64,000 bases of DNA from Pseudanabaena yagii GIHE-NHR1 (GTDB lineage Bacteria; Cyanobacteriota; Cyanobacteriia; Pseudanabaenales; Pseudanabaenaceae). The position numbers and the translations under genes are program-made. This document shows positions 7,644 through 16,140 of the stretch, one piece after another. The DNA lies in NCBI RefSeq assembly GCF_012863495.1, contig NZ_JAAVJL010000001.1, forward strand, positions 3,630,967 through 3,694,966. Direction: 5' to 3'. Below the pieces are notes generated by a model. That model worked only from the letters and a program-made list of their open reading frames with translations. It was not told the origin of the DNA and made no database searches. Each line of letters begins with the position of its first letter. Positions within the stretch are counted from its first letter, which is position 1.

Positions 7644-8114
7644 ATGGACAAGTCAGCTAAGCCCAAAAATTCTCAATCTTCAAGGGGAGAACGCATTGCT
7701 GATCGGGTGACAGCAACTGTTGGTTCTTGGCGATTTATCCTGATTCAGAGCTGTTTACTGGGTATATGGATTGTCTTAAATATTATTAGCTGGGTTAAAC
7801 ATTGGGACGAATATCCTTTCATTCTCCTCAATCTTGCCCTAAGTTTCCAAGCTGCCTATGCTACTCCATTCATTTTGATGAGCCAAAATCGTCAGTCTGA
7901 TATTGATCGCAGTAAAGCAAAGCAAGATCTCGATGTGGACACAAGAGCTGAGCAAGAAATTGAATCTCTCCATCAAAAAATCGATAGTTTAAGGGATAGA
8001 GAAATTGCTGAACTCCGACAAATGCTCAGTATACAGAATCAGACTATTCAACGTTTAGAAGAAATGCTGGCTCATGAAATTGCGGCTAATCATCCTATGT
8101 CTGCCACTGAATAA
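7644..8114 (+). CDS. DUF1003 family membrane protein
   Basis: The 156-residue protein starts best at ATG 7644 (MDKSAKPKN); an upstream TTG in frame at 7620 only adds spacer. Residues about 18-40 hold the DUF1003 lead-in ERIADRVTATVGSWRFI. Two membrane helices follow (about 32-52 and 60-80) around NIISWVKHWDEYPFILLN, then MSQNRQSDIDRSKAKQDLDV. The C-terminal 55 residues form a coiled coil. The function of DUF1003 is not established. It faces the same way as lipA, 134 bp downstream. Confidence 0.85.
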   Translation: MDKSAKPKNSQSSRGERIADRVTATVGSWRFILIQSCLLGIWIVLNIISWVKHWDEYPFILLNLALSFQAAYATPFILMSQNRQSDIDRSKAKQDLDVDTRAEQEIESLHQKIDSLRDREIAELRQMLSIQNQTIQRLEEMLAHEIAANHPMSATE

Positions 8115-8248
8115 AAATGCGATCGCTTTCATTTCATGATACGAGCAAATAGAGGCAGCAATATCAGCTTGATAAGCGCCCAGTGGTAATATATAAGATG
8201 TTACAAAAGTATATGAATAGCATTAGCTAGATCTAGGTAGTTACAAAT

Positions 8249-9124
8249 ATGGCAGTCAAACCAGATTGGTTGCGAGTAAAAGCCCCACAGTGGGAGCGCG
8301 TTGGCAATGTCAAAGAAGTCCTGCGCGACTTGGGGTTAAATACTGTGTGCGAAGAAGCCTCTTGCCCAAATATTGGCGAATGCTTCAACCAAGGTACTGC
8401 CACATTTTTAATTATGGGACCTGCTTGCACCCGTGCTTGTCCTTACTGCGATATTGATTTTGAAAAGAAGCCGCAAGCCCTCGATCCGATGGAACCGATT
8501 AACCTCGGTGAAGCAGTACGGCGGATGAATCTGAAGCATGTCGTGGTGACTTCCGTTAATCGTGATGACTTGCCAGATGGTGGTGCTTCACAATTTGTGT
8601 GCTGTATCGAAGAGATTCGCAAATTGATGCCTCAGACCACAATCGAACTGCTCATTCCTGACCTCTGCGCTAATTGGGAAGCTTTAGAAACAATTCTCTC
8701 TGCCCGTCCCCATGTGCTGAATCATAATACGGAAACTGTACCAAGACTTTATCGCCGTGTTCGTCCACAGGGAGACTATCAGCGTAGTCTGGAACTATTG
8801 CGTCGCGCCCGTGAAATTGCGCCTTGGGTCTATACCAAGTCGGGAATTATGGTGGGGATGAGTGAGACTGATGAGGAAGTTAGAGCCGTCATGCGTGATT
8901 TACGAGCTGTAGATTGTGACATCATTACCATTGGGCAATATCTCCAACCTTCTGCTAAACATTTGACTTTGCATGAGTTTGTCACACCTGAGCAGTTTGA
9001 GGCATGGCGGATTGCTGGTGAAGAAATGGGATTTTTGCAAGTGGTTTCTTCGCCGCTTACGCGCAGTTCCTATCATGCTGAGCAGGTACAAGCCTTGATG
9101 AAGCTATATCCGAAGGAAGTGTAG
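8249..9124 (+). CDS. lipA: lipoyl synthase
   Basis: This 291-residue radical-SAM enzyme inserts two sulfurs into protein-bound octanoyl groups to make lipoyl cofactors for 2-oxoacid dehydrogenases and glycine cleavage. The auxiliary cluster cysteines are C34, C39 and C45 ([12 protein letters not shown]). The radical-SAM cysteines are C60, C64 and C67 (CTRACPYC). [15 protein letters not shown] and the C-terminal RSSYHAEQ follow, the latter carrying the conserved serine. Length and motif spacing are normal. The ATG at 8249 gives the expected [13 protein letters not shown] start. No lipB is adjacent. Confidence 0.96.
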   Translation: MAVKPDWLRVKAPQWERVGNVKEVLRDLGLNTVCEEASCPNIGECFNQGTATFLIMGPACTRACPYCDIDFEKKPQALDPMEPINLGEAVRRMNLKHVVVTSVNRDDLPDGGASQFVCCIEEIRKLMPQTTIELLIPDLCANWEALETILSARPHVLNHNTETVPRLYRRVRPQGDYQRSLELLRRAREIAPWVYTKSGIMVGMSETDEEVRAVMRDLRAVDCDIITIGQYLQPSAKHLTLHEFVTPEQFEAWRIAGEEMGFLQVVSSPLTRSSYHAEQVQALMKLYPKEV

Positions 9125-9239
9125 TGATAGATTGAGAAATTGCGATCGCAATATCACTCCATTTTTTTGCTAAAGCGATCGCCTCAACCATCAATAATTC
9201 CACTACATAAGCAGTCTTCTCTAAATCTCTATAGCAATC

Positions 9240-9437
9240 CTAAATGATTTGTGGAAAAAAGCCATAATTAAAAATCTTCTCAAAACTAAAGACTTGAAGA
9301 TGAGTGACAAACTCAAATAACCTCTTCACATTGTCTTTGTCGGGTATTCTCAGAATATCCTCGTTTACTGTAGAATTCGGCAAACTGACGATTGCATTGC
9401 TTACATCAATAGCACTGTTTACCATATCGATGTCCAT
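9240..9437 (-). CDS. possible small hypothetical protein
   Basis: A 65-codon frame (MDIDMVNSAIDVSNAIVSLP to FFPQII) read leftwards, 40 bp beyond the end of the neighbouring gene. The composition is plausible for a soluble protein. No family is recognised, and its last codons lie in a dispersed sequence (AATCCTAAATGATTTGTGG) that also occurs near 29761. It could be a real short gene or a chance frame. Confidence 0.35.
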   Translation of the reverse strand: MDIDMVNSAIDVSNAIVSLPNSTVNEDILRIPDKDNVKRLFEFVTHLQVFSFEKIFNYGFFPQII

Positions 9438-9477
9438 TTTTTACTACATGCCCTGTACTTAGTATATGAGGACAGAA

Positions 9478-9975
9478 CTAATGCCGCTCAACATTAACAG
9501 ATTCTGATTCAACCTTATCAAGCTGATCGTCAATTTGATAAGTAACAACTGCTTTAACTCGCCCTTGTCCCAAATAGCCAGTTTTATTGGTCAAGTGCAT
9601 ATCAATCATGGCATTCTCTAAGGGTCTCAGTTCAATTTGCTTTGATGTAAATGCAAAAGGTTGTAACTGATTATCAGCAACACTGTAAATCTCAATATTT
9701 TGAATAATTATCTTTTGATTTTTTTCTTGATGATTTTCCAAAGTTAGCAACACAGTGGCAAATCCAATATCTCGATTAGTATCAGGACGAACACCGATAG
9801 AAGGGAGATTTTCTTCTCTAGCCATTAAAGAGGTTTTGAGCATAATTTTGATAACGGGAAGTTTATTTTCCCGTTGAAGTAAAGGTTGACTATTAACATA
9901 CATAGGTACAAAGCTACAGTCTGCTATATTAATTTGCCAACTTAAGAACCCTAAAAAAGGTAAAAGGATTTTCAT
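9478..9975 (-). CDS. hypothetical secreted or periplasmic protein
   Basis: A 165-residue protein. The first 20 residues (MKILLPFLGFLSWQINIADC) resemble a short signal sequence. The rest alternates hydrophobic and polar residues as in a beta-sandwich (IGFATVLLTLENHQEKN, IIIQNIEIYSVADNQLQPF, VKAVVTYQIDDQ). I recognise no family. It lies about 75 bp downstream of the calpain-like protease gene on the same strand, so it may be co-transcribed with it. Confidence 0.6.
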   Translation of the reverse strand: MKILLPFLGFLSWQINIADCSFVPMYVNSQPLLQRENKLPVIKIMLKTSLMAREENLPSIGVRPDTNRDIGFATVLLTLENHQEKNQKIIIQNIEIYSVADNQLQPFAFTSKQIELRPLENAMIDMHLTNKTGYLGQGRVKAVVTYQIDDQLDKVESESVNVERH

Positions 9976-10049
9976 TCATATACCTGATTGAAAGAAGAAT
10001 ATGTCGGTGTCCTGAGGTGCTCTACGGAGCACCTCAGAAATTCTTTTTG

Positions 10050-12356
10050 TTAAGTATTAGACCATTGCACAATGCCACGCAATGACAATAGTTGTGCCCA
10101 AGTTACATCAGCATGGCTAGTTCCCCAAGGATTACGCAAGTGGAAAGTTCCATTTGCAGGATTATAGGAAGTAATCGTATAGGCATGACCATTGACTACG
10201 CTATAGCCTGCACCATACACAAAGCCAACCGTTAAGACCTGATTAGAATTGACCATATTAATTAATTGAGTCTGTGTCATATTGGTAGAAATTTGGGATG
10301 AAGTACTTAGTCCTGTCACCTGACGAGTTACCACATCCATCCATCCACCTGCAATGTCAGCATAGGCATTATTGGAAGTGCTAGAGCGACTCCAACCAGA
10401 TTCCGCAAGTTGAGCATAGGCTTTTTCGGCTAAAGCGACCCAAAGCTCATTATTAGAAGAAGTATAGGAGCCTCCACCCCAACCTGCATAAACAGCAGTT
10501 CCCCATGATGTGGTTGGTAAATAGCGATCTACAGTTACATAATCAGCTACGCCATTGTTATAAAAACGAACAGTGAAGGTATTGTCACCATTGTCAATGA
10601 ACATATTTTGGATAGAAGAGGGTTTCTCTTGGGCAATAGAAGATAAGGTCGCTAAATAGTAGCAATCGCCTAATGCTTGCTGTTTAATATCATCAGCGCT
10701 AATGCCATTTTGGAATAGGGAACCACTGATATAACGATAGGTATAGGCTGAGCTTGTAGTATCAGGACGGTCAGTTCCTAAGAACCATTTGCCAATCAGA
10801 TTTTCCATTTGGGTGGAACTACTACCCGCAAACAAGTTACCGAAACCAGAACGCGCGTTAGCAGGATCACTGTTAGCAATCTTGTTGGATAGCACCCTGA
10901 CGTAGTCAGCCATACCAAAACGGCTAGCATTAGTCAGAATAGTCCGAAAATCCATTAATTCACTAGCATCAATAGTGCCACCATCTTCTGCATTGCGGAA
11001 AATGGATATCATGTCATTACGACTTAAATTGCCGTCAGATGCTAGAGAACGGGTTAAAGCAATAATGCCTGCATCGCGTAGATTTTGTCCAAACCAATCA
11101 ACTGGAGCAGGTGGTATAACTGTTGTGGCAGAGGCATTGAGGTTGTAATAAGTGGAACCACTGTAGGGTAATACGCGAATGTAATAGGTTCCAGCATTGA
11201 CTTGTCGCACAATACTTTCAGCACTAGTGCCAGCATTTGTAGAGCTTTGAATTGTGTTGCCACTGGTATCTAGAAGTTGCACATCGGCATCAGATGTCAT
11301 TCCATTCAGATTCAAGTTCAAGTTACTAGTATTAGCAACTGTGAAACGATAGTAATCATTGGTATCTGCACTACCTACCCAATCTTGGAAAGTAGTAGTA
11401 GATGAACTTAAAGTGACGTTACGTGCTGTTCCGAGAGTATTGCCTGCATAATCAGGTGGTATAACAGTTGCAGATAAGTTAAGGTTATAGTAAGTGGAAC
11501 CACTGTAGGGCGATACACGAATGTAATAGGTTCCAGCATTTAACTGGCGCACAATACTTTCTGCATTAGTTCCACCGTTTGCAGAACTTTGAATTAAACT
11601 GCCACTACTATTTAGTAGTTGTACATCAGCATCAGATGTTAATCCGTTGAGGCTCAAATTGAAGTTGCTAGTATTGCCAATGGTAAAGCGATAGTAGTCA
11701 TTTGTATCTGTGCTACCTACCCAATCTTGGAAAGTGCTATTAGATGAACCGACGGTAATATTACGTGCTGTTCCTATTGTATTACCTGCATAGTCAGCAG
11801 CCATTTCTACTGCAGTCAAATGACCGTTTAAGTTAATGAAGCCGCGATCGTCTTCTGCTCTAATCCGCGTCAATTCAGATGCACTTAGGGATACCCCAAA
11901 TATCAAATCTTTTGCTAGTTCTCCCTCATCGCCTTGAGTGTCAGTCCCTACACGATCATCGAGCCAATGAAAAGTTTCTTCAACTAAAACGCCTGCTGCG
12001 CCTAGTACTGAGTTAGTTGGTGCAGCACTAGCTTGAAATAGTGCATCCGAAAGATACATTGTTTGTGTAGAACTGGCATATGCGCCAAAAGCGCCATTAG
12101 TGTTGGCTGCTGAAAGAATTTGTACGGATGGCAACTGGCTAAAGTCACCTACAGACCACTGCGATCGCACGGTTTGTAATTCAGATGTATTAGCCTTGTT
12201 ACCAAAAACTTCAACAAATAGATCGGGATTAGAGGCGGCTTGTTGAAGTCTTTCCCTGACTATGCCCAAGATATCTGGAATTTGATTTGCAAAAATTGAA
12301 GCATCGCCCCCACTGCCCAAACCAAAGGTCGAGCCTGCATTCTGGTTGACAGACAT
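10050..12356 (-). CDS. calpain-like (C2) cysteine protease with two PPC domains
   Basis: A 768-residue protein. The N-terminal 190 residues are low in known motifs but include VLVEETFHWLDDRVG, seen in cyanobacterial exported proteins. Two near-identical pre-peptidase C-terminal (PPC) domains follow (about 190-295 and 300-410), each with TFQDWVGSxDTNDYYRF and AGTYYIRVxPYSGSTYYNLN. The calpain core runs from about 520. C565 in QALGDCYYLATL, H724 in VNGHAYTI and N742 in LRNPWG form the expected triad. No calcium-binding EF-hand is obvious. There is no classical signal peptide; PPC domains suggest export. It presumably cleaves proteins outside the cytoplasm; the substrate is unknown. Confidence 0.88.
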   Translation of the reverse strand: MSVNQNAGSTFGLGSGGDASIFANQIPDILGIVRERLQQAASNPDLFVEVFGNKANTSELQTVRSQWSVGDFSQLPSVQILSAANTNGAFGAYASSTQTMYLSDALFQASAAPTNSVLGAAGVLVEETFHWLDDRVGTDTQGDEGELAKDLIFGVSLSASELTRIRAEDDRGFINLNGHLTAVEMAADYAGNTIGTARNITVGSSNSTFQDWVGSTDTNDYYRFTIGNTSNFNLSLNGLTSDADVQLLNSSGSLIQSSANGGTNAESIVRQLNAGTYYIRVSPYSGSTYYNLNLSATVIPPDYAGNTLGTARNVTLSSSTTTFQDWVGSADTNDYYRFTVANTSNLNLNLNGMTSDADVQLLDTSGNTIQSSTNAGTSAESIVRQVNAGTYYIRVLPYSGSTYYNLNASATTVIPPAPVDWFGQNLRDAGIIALTRSLASDGNLSRNDMISIFRNAEDGGTIDASELMDFRTILTNASRFGMADYVRVLSNKIANSDPANARSGFGNLFAGSSSTQMENLIGKWFLGTDRPDTTSSAYTYRYISGSLFQNGISADDIKQQALGDCYYLATLSSIAQEKPSSIQNMFIDNGDNTFTVRFYNNGVADYVTVDRYLPTTSWGTAVYAGWGGGSYTSSNNELWVALAEKAYAQLAESGWSRSSTSNNAYADIAGGWMDVVTRQVTGLSTSSQISTNMTQTQLINMVNSNQVLTVGFVYGAGYSVVNGHAYTITSYNPANGTFHLRNPWGTSHADVTWAQLLSLRGIVQWSNT
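11111..11800 (-). repeat. tandem duplication encoding the two PPC domains
   Basis: About 330 bp encoding one PPC domain are repeated in tandem. The units begin with GATTATGCAGGCAATAC-type sequence on the coding strand and end with the STYYNLN codons. Their high DNA-level similarity suggests a fairly recent internal duplication inside the protease gene. Confidence 0.75.
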
Positions 12357-12653
12357 AATATTTATTCCCTATTGGTGTAATGGTTTAACCCCGATTTTCG
12401 GCTGAAAACATATATCTGAGAACGCCCCCCATTACACAAATAACTGTGCTAAACGTTCTTAAATTTTGATGTTATCGCTTAATTATTTATATAATAACTT
12501 AAAAAATTCATATGTCAAATAAAAAAAGATATACCCTATGAGGGTATAAACTTAGTTTTCATTAATAATTGGAAAGGACTCAAAAATTTATTTGCATCAC
12601 TTTTCAGTATCAGAAAAACCAGAGAGATTTTTCAACCTGTTGCATTAAGATGT
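12357..12653. other. AT-rich spacer between protease and small secreted protein
   Basis: This 297-bp stretch is strongly AT-rich and has no convincing open frame or long hairpin. It holds a short palindrome ATACCCTATGAGGGTAT at 12531-12547. It presumably carries the promoter of the leftward protease gene, but no promoter boxes stand out. Confidence 0.4.
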
Positions 12654-13004
12654 TTAGCTGCCCCAAATATAAATAGAGCCATTTTCCATTTTAAAAATTC
12701 TGGCACTTTCTCCATTAGCATCTTCTTCGCCCCGTTGTTGATAGACAAGCCCACCACGTTCATCAGTATAGACAAATGGACGATTAGGAATTGGTCGAAA
12801 ATAATCACTTACACCGTCTTCCCATGTAATTGTGACAAATCCTTGACGCATTGAGAAGGTGCAAGGCATTGATACTTTAGCTTGGCTTACCCCATTTTCA
12901 AAGTATTTACAATATGCTCTACGACTATCAGCTTGGGCGGGGAGTGAGATTCCTAATGCGGCGATCGCAGAAATTAAGCCAATCAAAGCAACTTTAGTTT
13001 TCAT
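12654..13004 (-). CDS. small secreted hypothetical protein
   Basis: A 116-residue protein with a clear Sec signal peptide: MKTKVALIGLISAIAALGIS followed by LPAQADS, with likely cleavage after AQA. The mature part has two cysteines (AYCKYF and MPCTFS) that could form a disulfide, and beta-strand-like segments (GFVTITWEDGVSDYFRP, ENGSIYIWGS). No family name is recognised. It is read leftwards, downstream of the two genes ending at 13104. Confidence 0.7.
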   Translation of the reverse strand: MKTKVALIGLISAIAALGISLPAQADSRRAYCKYFENGVSQAKVSMPCTFSMRQGFVTITWEDGVSDYFRPIPNRPFVYTDERGGLVYQQRGEEDANGESARIFKMENGSIYIWGS

Positions 13005-13103
13005 ATTTTATCTCTTACACTTGTTTGACAAAAACAATGGACAAAATTAACCATAAATTGTTCCGTATTCGCCTTTAATTTTCAGCAATAATTTCAGCAA
13101 TGA

Positions 13104-13505
13104 TTAAGGAATAAAGGGAATAAACTGACGGAGGAATTTGCGAAGTTTTAATAAATCTATTACTTCTCTCACTTTGGGTGAAACTAAATCTTCGGGGGGG
13201 ATACTGTCTAGCGATCGCATTTTTTCCATGAGTTCGGTATATTCGGCGGCGGATAGTTGTTTTCCATCAATTGGCGATCGCGCATCGGTATAGATTTCTG
13301 CGCGTAAAACTTCTTCGGGAGTATCTTCTTGGAGAGAATATGGCTTGTTCTCTGCAAATATTTGATTGGGAAATGATAGGTTTACCATCTGGAAACTGAT
13401 AACAGTAGCGATCGCTAAGTTTCTCTTCCTGATAGGAATTCTAATAGGAAGTAGTTGATTCCGTGAACTATAAATATCTTTAACGTCCCAATCGATTTGG
13501 TACAT
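13104..13505 (-). CDS. conserved cyanobacterial hypothetical protein
   Basis: The open frame runs to 13610, but the more likely start is ATG 13505 (MYQIDWDVKDIYSSRNQLL), giving 133 residues and a 26-bp overlap with the preceding gene. A hydrophobic stretch (LAIATVISFQMVNLSFPNQIFA) resembles a signal or anchor. The conserved-looking part is EIYTDARSPIDGKQLSAAEY, and the C-terminus LLKLRKFLRQFIPFIP is basic-hydrophobic. The overlap suggests translational coupling to the pentapeptide-repeat protein. The function is unknown. Confidence 0.65.
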   Translation of the reverse strand: MYQIDWDVKDIYSSRNQLLPIRIPIRKRNLAIATVISFQMVNLSFPNQIFAENKPYSLQEDTPEEVLRAEIYTDARSPIDGKQLSAAEYTELMEKMRSLDSIPPEDLVSPKVREVIDLLKLRKFLRQFIPFIP

Positions 13506-14580
13506 CTTCGCAGCCTCCAGGGATAGTTTTACGAGATTTTTTGCCACACCAAGCGCATAGATATTGGCGAGTTTCTTCGGAAAGATCGATCGCTTTGCTA
13601 AAATCAGCATCTTCTACAACTGCACCTGTATATTCTCCTGTCTCAAAATTTGGTAAATGGAGGCGATCGCGAGGTGTCGCAGTCTCTAGCTTGCCGTAAA
13701 ACATTTTGACACGGCTGAGATCTGTACCGCGCAGATTTGCCTTAACCAAAATAGCTCCACCAAAGTTTGCACCCGTGAGGTCGCAATTGTTGAAATTTGT
13801 CTTGATTAAATTCGCTCCACTTAAATCAGCATTGCGTAAATCGGTATTACCAATATCACGACCTGCCAACATCATTCCTAAATTGACTACGCGCACTCCA
13901 TTAGCTAGATCAACTACATAGCCACCAGTTCCATCTAGAATCGGACGACCTAGCAATCCATCACGTTTGAGTGGAGTGAGTAAATTGGCACTGGATAGAA
14001 AACGGACAATTTTGGCACGTCCATCGGCATCACAGCCACCAAGTAGAGCTGCTGTCCTTGCTTGAGCGATCGCTCTTTCTAAGGGCCAGTCCTCCAATTG
14101 TCCTTGTGGGTCGAGAACTAGATCGGAAATGCCTTGAAAATAAGCATCAATGGTTTGCTGTTGGGTAATGACATTTTGCTGCCCTGTGAGTTCTTCGGAG
14201 ATTTGATTTTGTCTCCATGCCACCCACACTGCCAAAATCGCAATTAAAATTTGTCCTACGGCTCCTAAAGCTTCCCATTTGAGGCTATCAAACCATCGAA
14301 TAAAAGCGATATCAAACTGGGTGACATGGGCAAAAACTAGTACTGCAACTCCTGCGATGACACTAGATACAGTGATGTCCCAATGCTTTCCCAAGGGTGA
14401 ATTAGCGATCGTATTCAGTAATGGCGGTAAGAGAATTGGTAAAACGATCGCAAAAATCGCGCCAAGACTGATATATACCAGTTCATTCTGCTCGAAATAC
14501 ATGGCTGCGATCGCCGCAAATGTCGCAATCGTAGCCATGATTAAGAAAAATGCTTTCAGTCGAGAATTCGGTAGAGCCAA
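13480..14580 (-). CDS. membrane protein with pentapeptide repeats
   Basis: A 366-residue protein. About four N-terminal transmembrane helices lie within residues 1-125 (for example FFLIMATIATFAAIAAMYF and LIAILAVWVAW). A soluble linker follows, then pentapeptide repeats at about 245-290 (ADLSGANLIKTNF, CDLTGANFGGAILVKANL) with another short run near 325. The C-terminus YLCAWCGKKSRKTIPGGC is a cysteine-bearing tail that looks conserved. Pentapeptide repeats form a right-handed quadrilateral beta-helix; no enzymatic activity can be assigned. It overlaps the next gene by 26 bp. Confidence 0.82.
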   Translation of the reverse strand: MALPNSRLKAFFLIMATIATFAAIAAMYFEQNELVYISLGAIFAIVLPILLPPLLNTIANSPLGKHWDITVSSVIAGVAVLVFAHVTQFDIAFIRWFDSLKWEALGAVGQILIAILAVWVAWRQNQISEELTGQQNVITQQQTIDAYFQGISDLVLDPQGQLEDWPLERAIAQARTAALLGGCDADGRAKIVRFLSSANLLTPLKRDGLLGRPILDGTGGYVVDLANGVRVVNLGMMLAGRDIGNTDLRNADLSGANLIKTNFNNCDLTGANFGGAILVKANLRGTDLSRVKMFYGKLETATPRDRLHLPNFETGEYTGAVVEDADFSKAIDLSEETRQYLCAWCGKKSRKTIPGGCEDVPNRLGR

Positions 14581-14927
14581 TCTATTTAACTAGTTAATCT
14601 GCTAAATTTGATGAGAATTTCGATAAAGGCGGCGATCACCCTCACAATTTTACAATATAGCGTTTCCCAGTCTATAGAGGTTTTCATTTTGCCAAAGACA
14701 AAATGAAAACTTAAAATTTTTGCCAAGATTCATTATTTTTTATCTCGATTGAATGCAAAGCACTACATACAGCGCTTTGCATTCAATCCCGCACCAAGAA
14801 ATTTTTTAAAAGCGTTGCTTTGCAACGCTTTTAAAAAATTTCTCGTGGTTCTTTTGATCGAAAACTGCTGATAGATCTTTTTAAATAAAAATTTTGAAAG
14901 CGCTGCAAGGCAGCGCTTTCAAAATTT
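14581..14927. repeat. spacer with stacked long hairpins
   Basis: Two large inverted repeats lie here. At 14797-14843, AGAAATTTTTTAAAAGCG is mirrored around TTGC-TTT-GCAA. At 14886-14930, TAAAAATTTTGAAAGCGC is mirrored around TGC-AAG-GCA and reaches the stop of the MtfA-like gene. A smaller one (TTTTCATTTTG/CAAAATGAAAA) lies at about 14684-14709. The hairpin next to the gene end is a plausible terminator. No gene is seen. Confidence 0.7.
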
Positions 14928-15797
14928 TTATTCCTTGAATTGATGCCATTGTCGAGGATCAAGTCGATAGTATCTTTGTAAGAGTTCGTAAAGGCAAGAA
15001 TGCTTTTGATATAGCTGTCTTGGCTTCTCAAAAAAAGTTTCCGTGGCGACGGCAAAAAATTCCGCAGGATTTGTTGCCCCATAACTATCAATTATAGTCT
15101 TTTGCTGATGTTCCACTTGATCGCATAGTTGCAGATAATCAGAGGACATGACCTTTGCCCATAATGCATAATCTAATGTCCTTGGCAAAATCGGCACACC
15201 TTCCGCACGTCCATCTTCTTGATCAAGTTGGTGAGCAAATTCGTGCAATATGACGTTATGTCCATCTTGCCAATTGCGTAAATCCTGTTGGATCTGTTCC
15301 CATGACAGAATTAGTTGATCCTGCGTCCATGACTCTCCCAACCTTGCGACTCGCCTTTCTTCGACAATATAGCGATCGCTCATGACCATCTCATTAACAA
15401 TATAGGCATGAGGATAAATCAGAATAGAACGTAGATTTGGGAAATAGGTTTTGTGATCGCCAAATAGTAACAAACAAGCGATCGCCGCAATTGTGACCCT
15501 CATTTCTTCAGTGACTTGCAAGCCCAAACAACCGATGAACTGCTTTTCCCTTAGAAATACTTGAATGTAGCCTTGCAGTTGTTTTTGCTGGGCAAGATCG
15601 AGATCGCGATAAATTGCTAAATTGCTTTCGATAATATGTAACCACTGTCTAGGGCAAGGCTTTGTCCTGATGCGATCGCGTTGCCATTGCACCCACAATG
15701 GATAAATGAGGATCGCCACCGCGATCGCGCTGACGACCGCAGAGAAAATAATTGCAAAAAACTTAGCAGAAGTCACAGTAGTTACAGGAAATATCAA
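14928..15797 (-). CDS. MtfA-like zinc peptidase (M90 family)
   Basis: A 289-residue protein with an N-terminal membrane anchor (about residues 10-35, FFAIIFSAVVSAIAVAILIY). The zinc motif is H185-E186-F-A-H189 in ILHEFAHQLDQEDGRAEG. Other segments typical of the family are FIGCLGLQVTEEMRVTIAA and SYGATNPAEFFAVATETFFEKP, with a downstream Glu as probable third ligand. In E. coli MtfA binds the repressor Mlc and has peptidase activity; whether that applies here is unknown. The start is uncertain: TTG 15797 gives the full anchor, GTG 15776 a shorter one. Confidence 0.86.
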   Translation of the reverse strand: MIFPVTTVTSAKFFAIIFSAVVSAIAVAILIYPLWVQWQRDRIRTKPCPRQWLHIIESNLAIYRDLDLAQQKQLQGYIQVFLREKQFIGCLGLQVTEEMRVTIAAIACLLLFGDHKTYFPNLRSILIYPHAYIVNEMVMSDRYIVEERRVARLGESWTQDQLILSWEQIQQDLRNWQDGHNVILHEFAHQLDQEDGRAEGVPILPRTLDYALWAKVMSSDYLQLCDQVEHQQKTIIDSYGATNPAEFFAVATETFFEKPRQLYQKHSCLYELLQRYYRLDPRQWHQFKE

Positions 15798-16140
15798 CCG
15801 ACCTAAGCGCTATAAGGATTTTAGGACTGAAAGGATCATGGTTTTATTTGGAGAGATAGCTGTATGTATTCTAGCGATAAGTAGCTAGAACCAAAACCTT
15901 TGGTGCACGCTGCGCGTGCGCCAAAGGTTTTGGTTTTTAATGTTTAATCGCATCCAGCTACTTACTCATTTGAAAATTGCTAAGTAGTTAAGCATAAGTA
16001 AACTTAAAAACCAGATTGCCATGCTGCCCACGTAGTGGGCAGCATGGCAATTTATAACTATGCAGAGCTACTTATAGCTTGATTTTGCTGTTACATTGTT
16101 TTTGTTATCGTGGTTTTCATGTACAGCGTTCGTAGATTTT
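15798..16140. repeat. spacer with two long hairpins before gyrA
   Basis: AACCAAAACCTTTGG and CCAAAGGTTTTGGTT pair at about 15889-15937 around GCGCGTGC-type sequence. ATTGCCATGCTGCCCA and TGGGCAGCATGGCAAT pair at 16016-16052. The DNA between and around them is AT-rich and should hold the gyrA promoter. No gene is seen. Confidence 0.65.
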
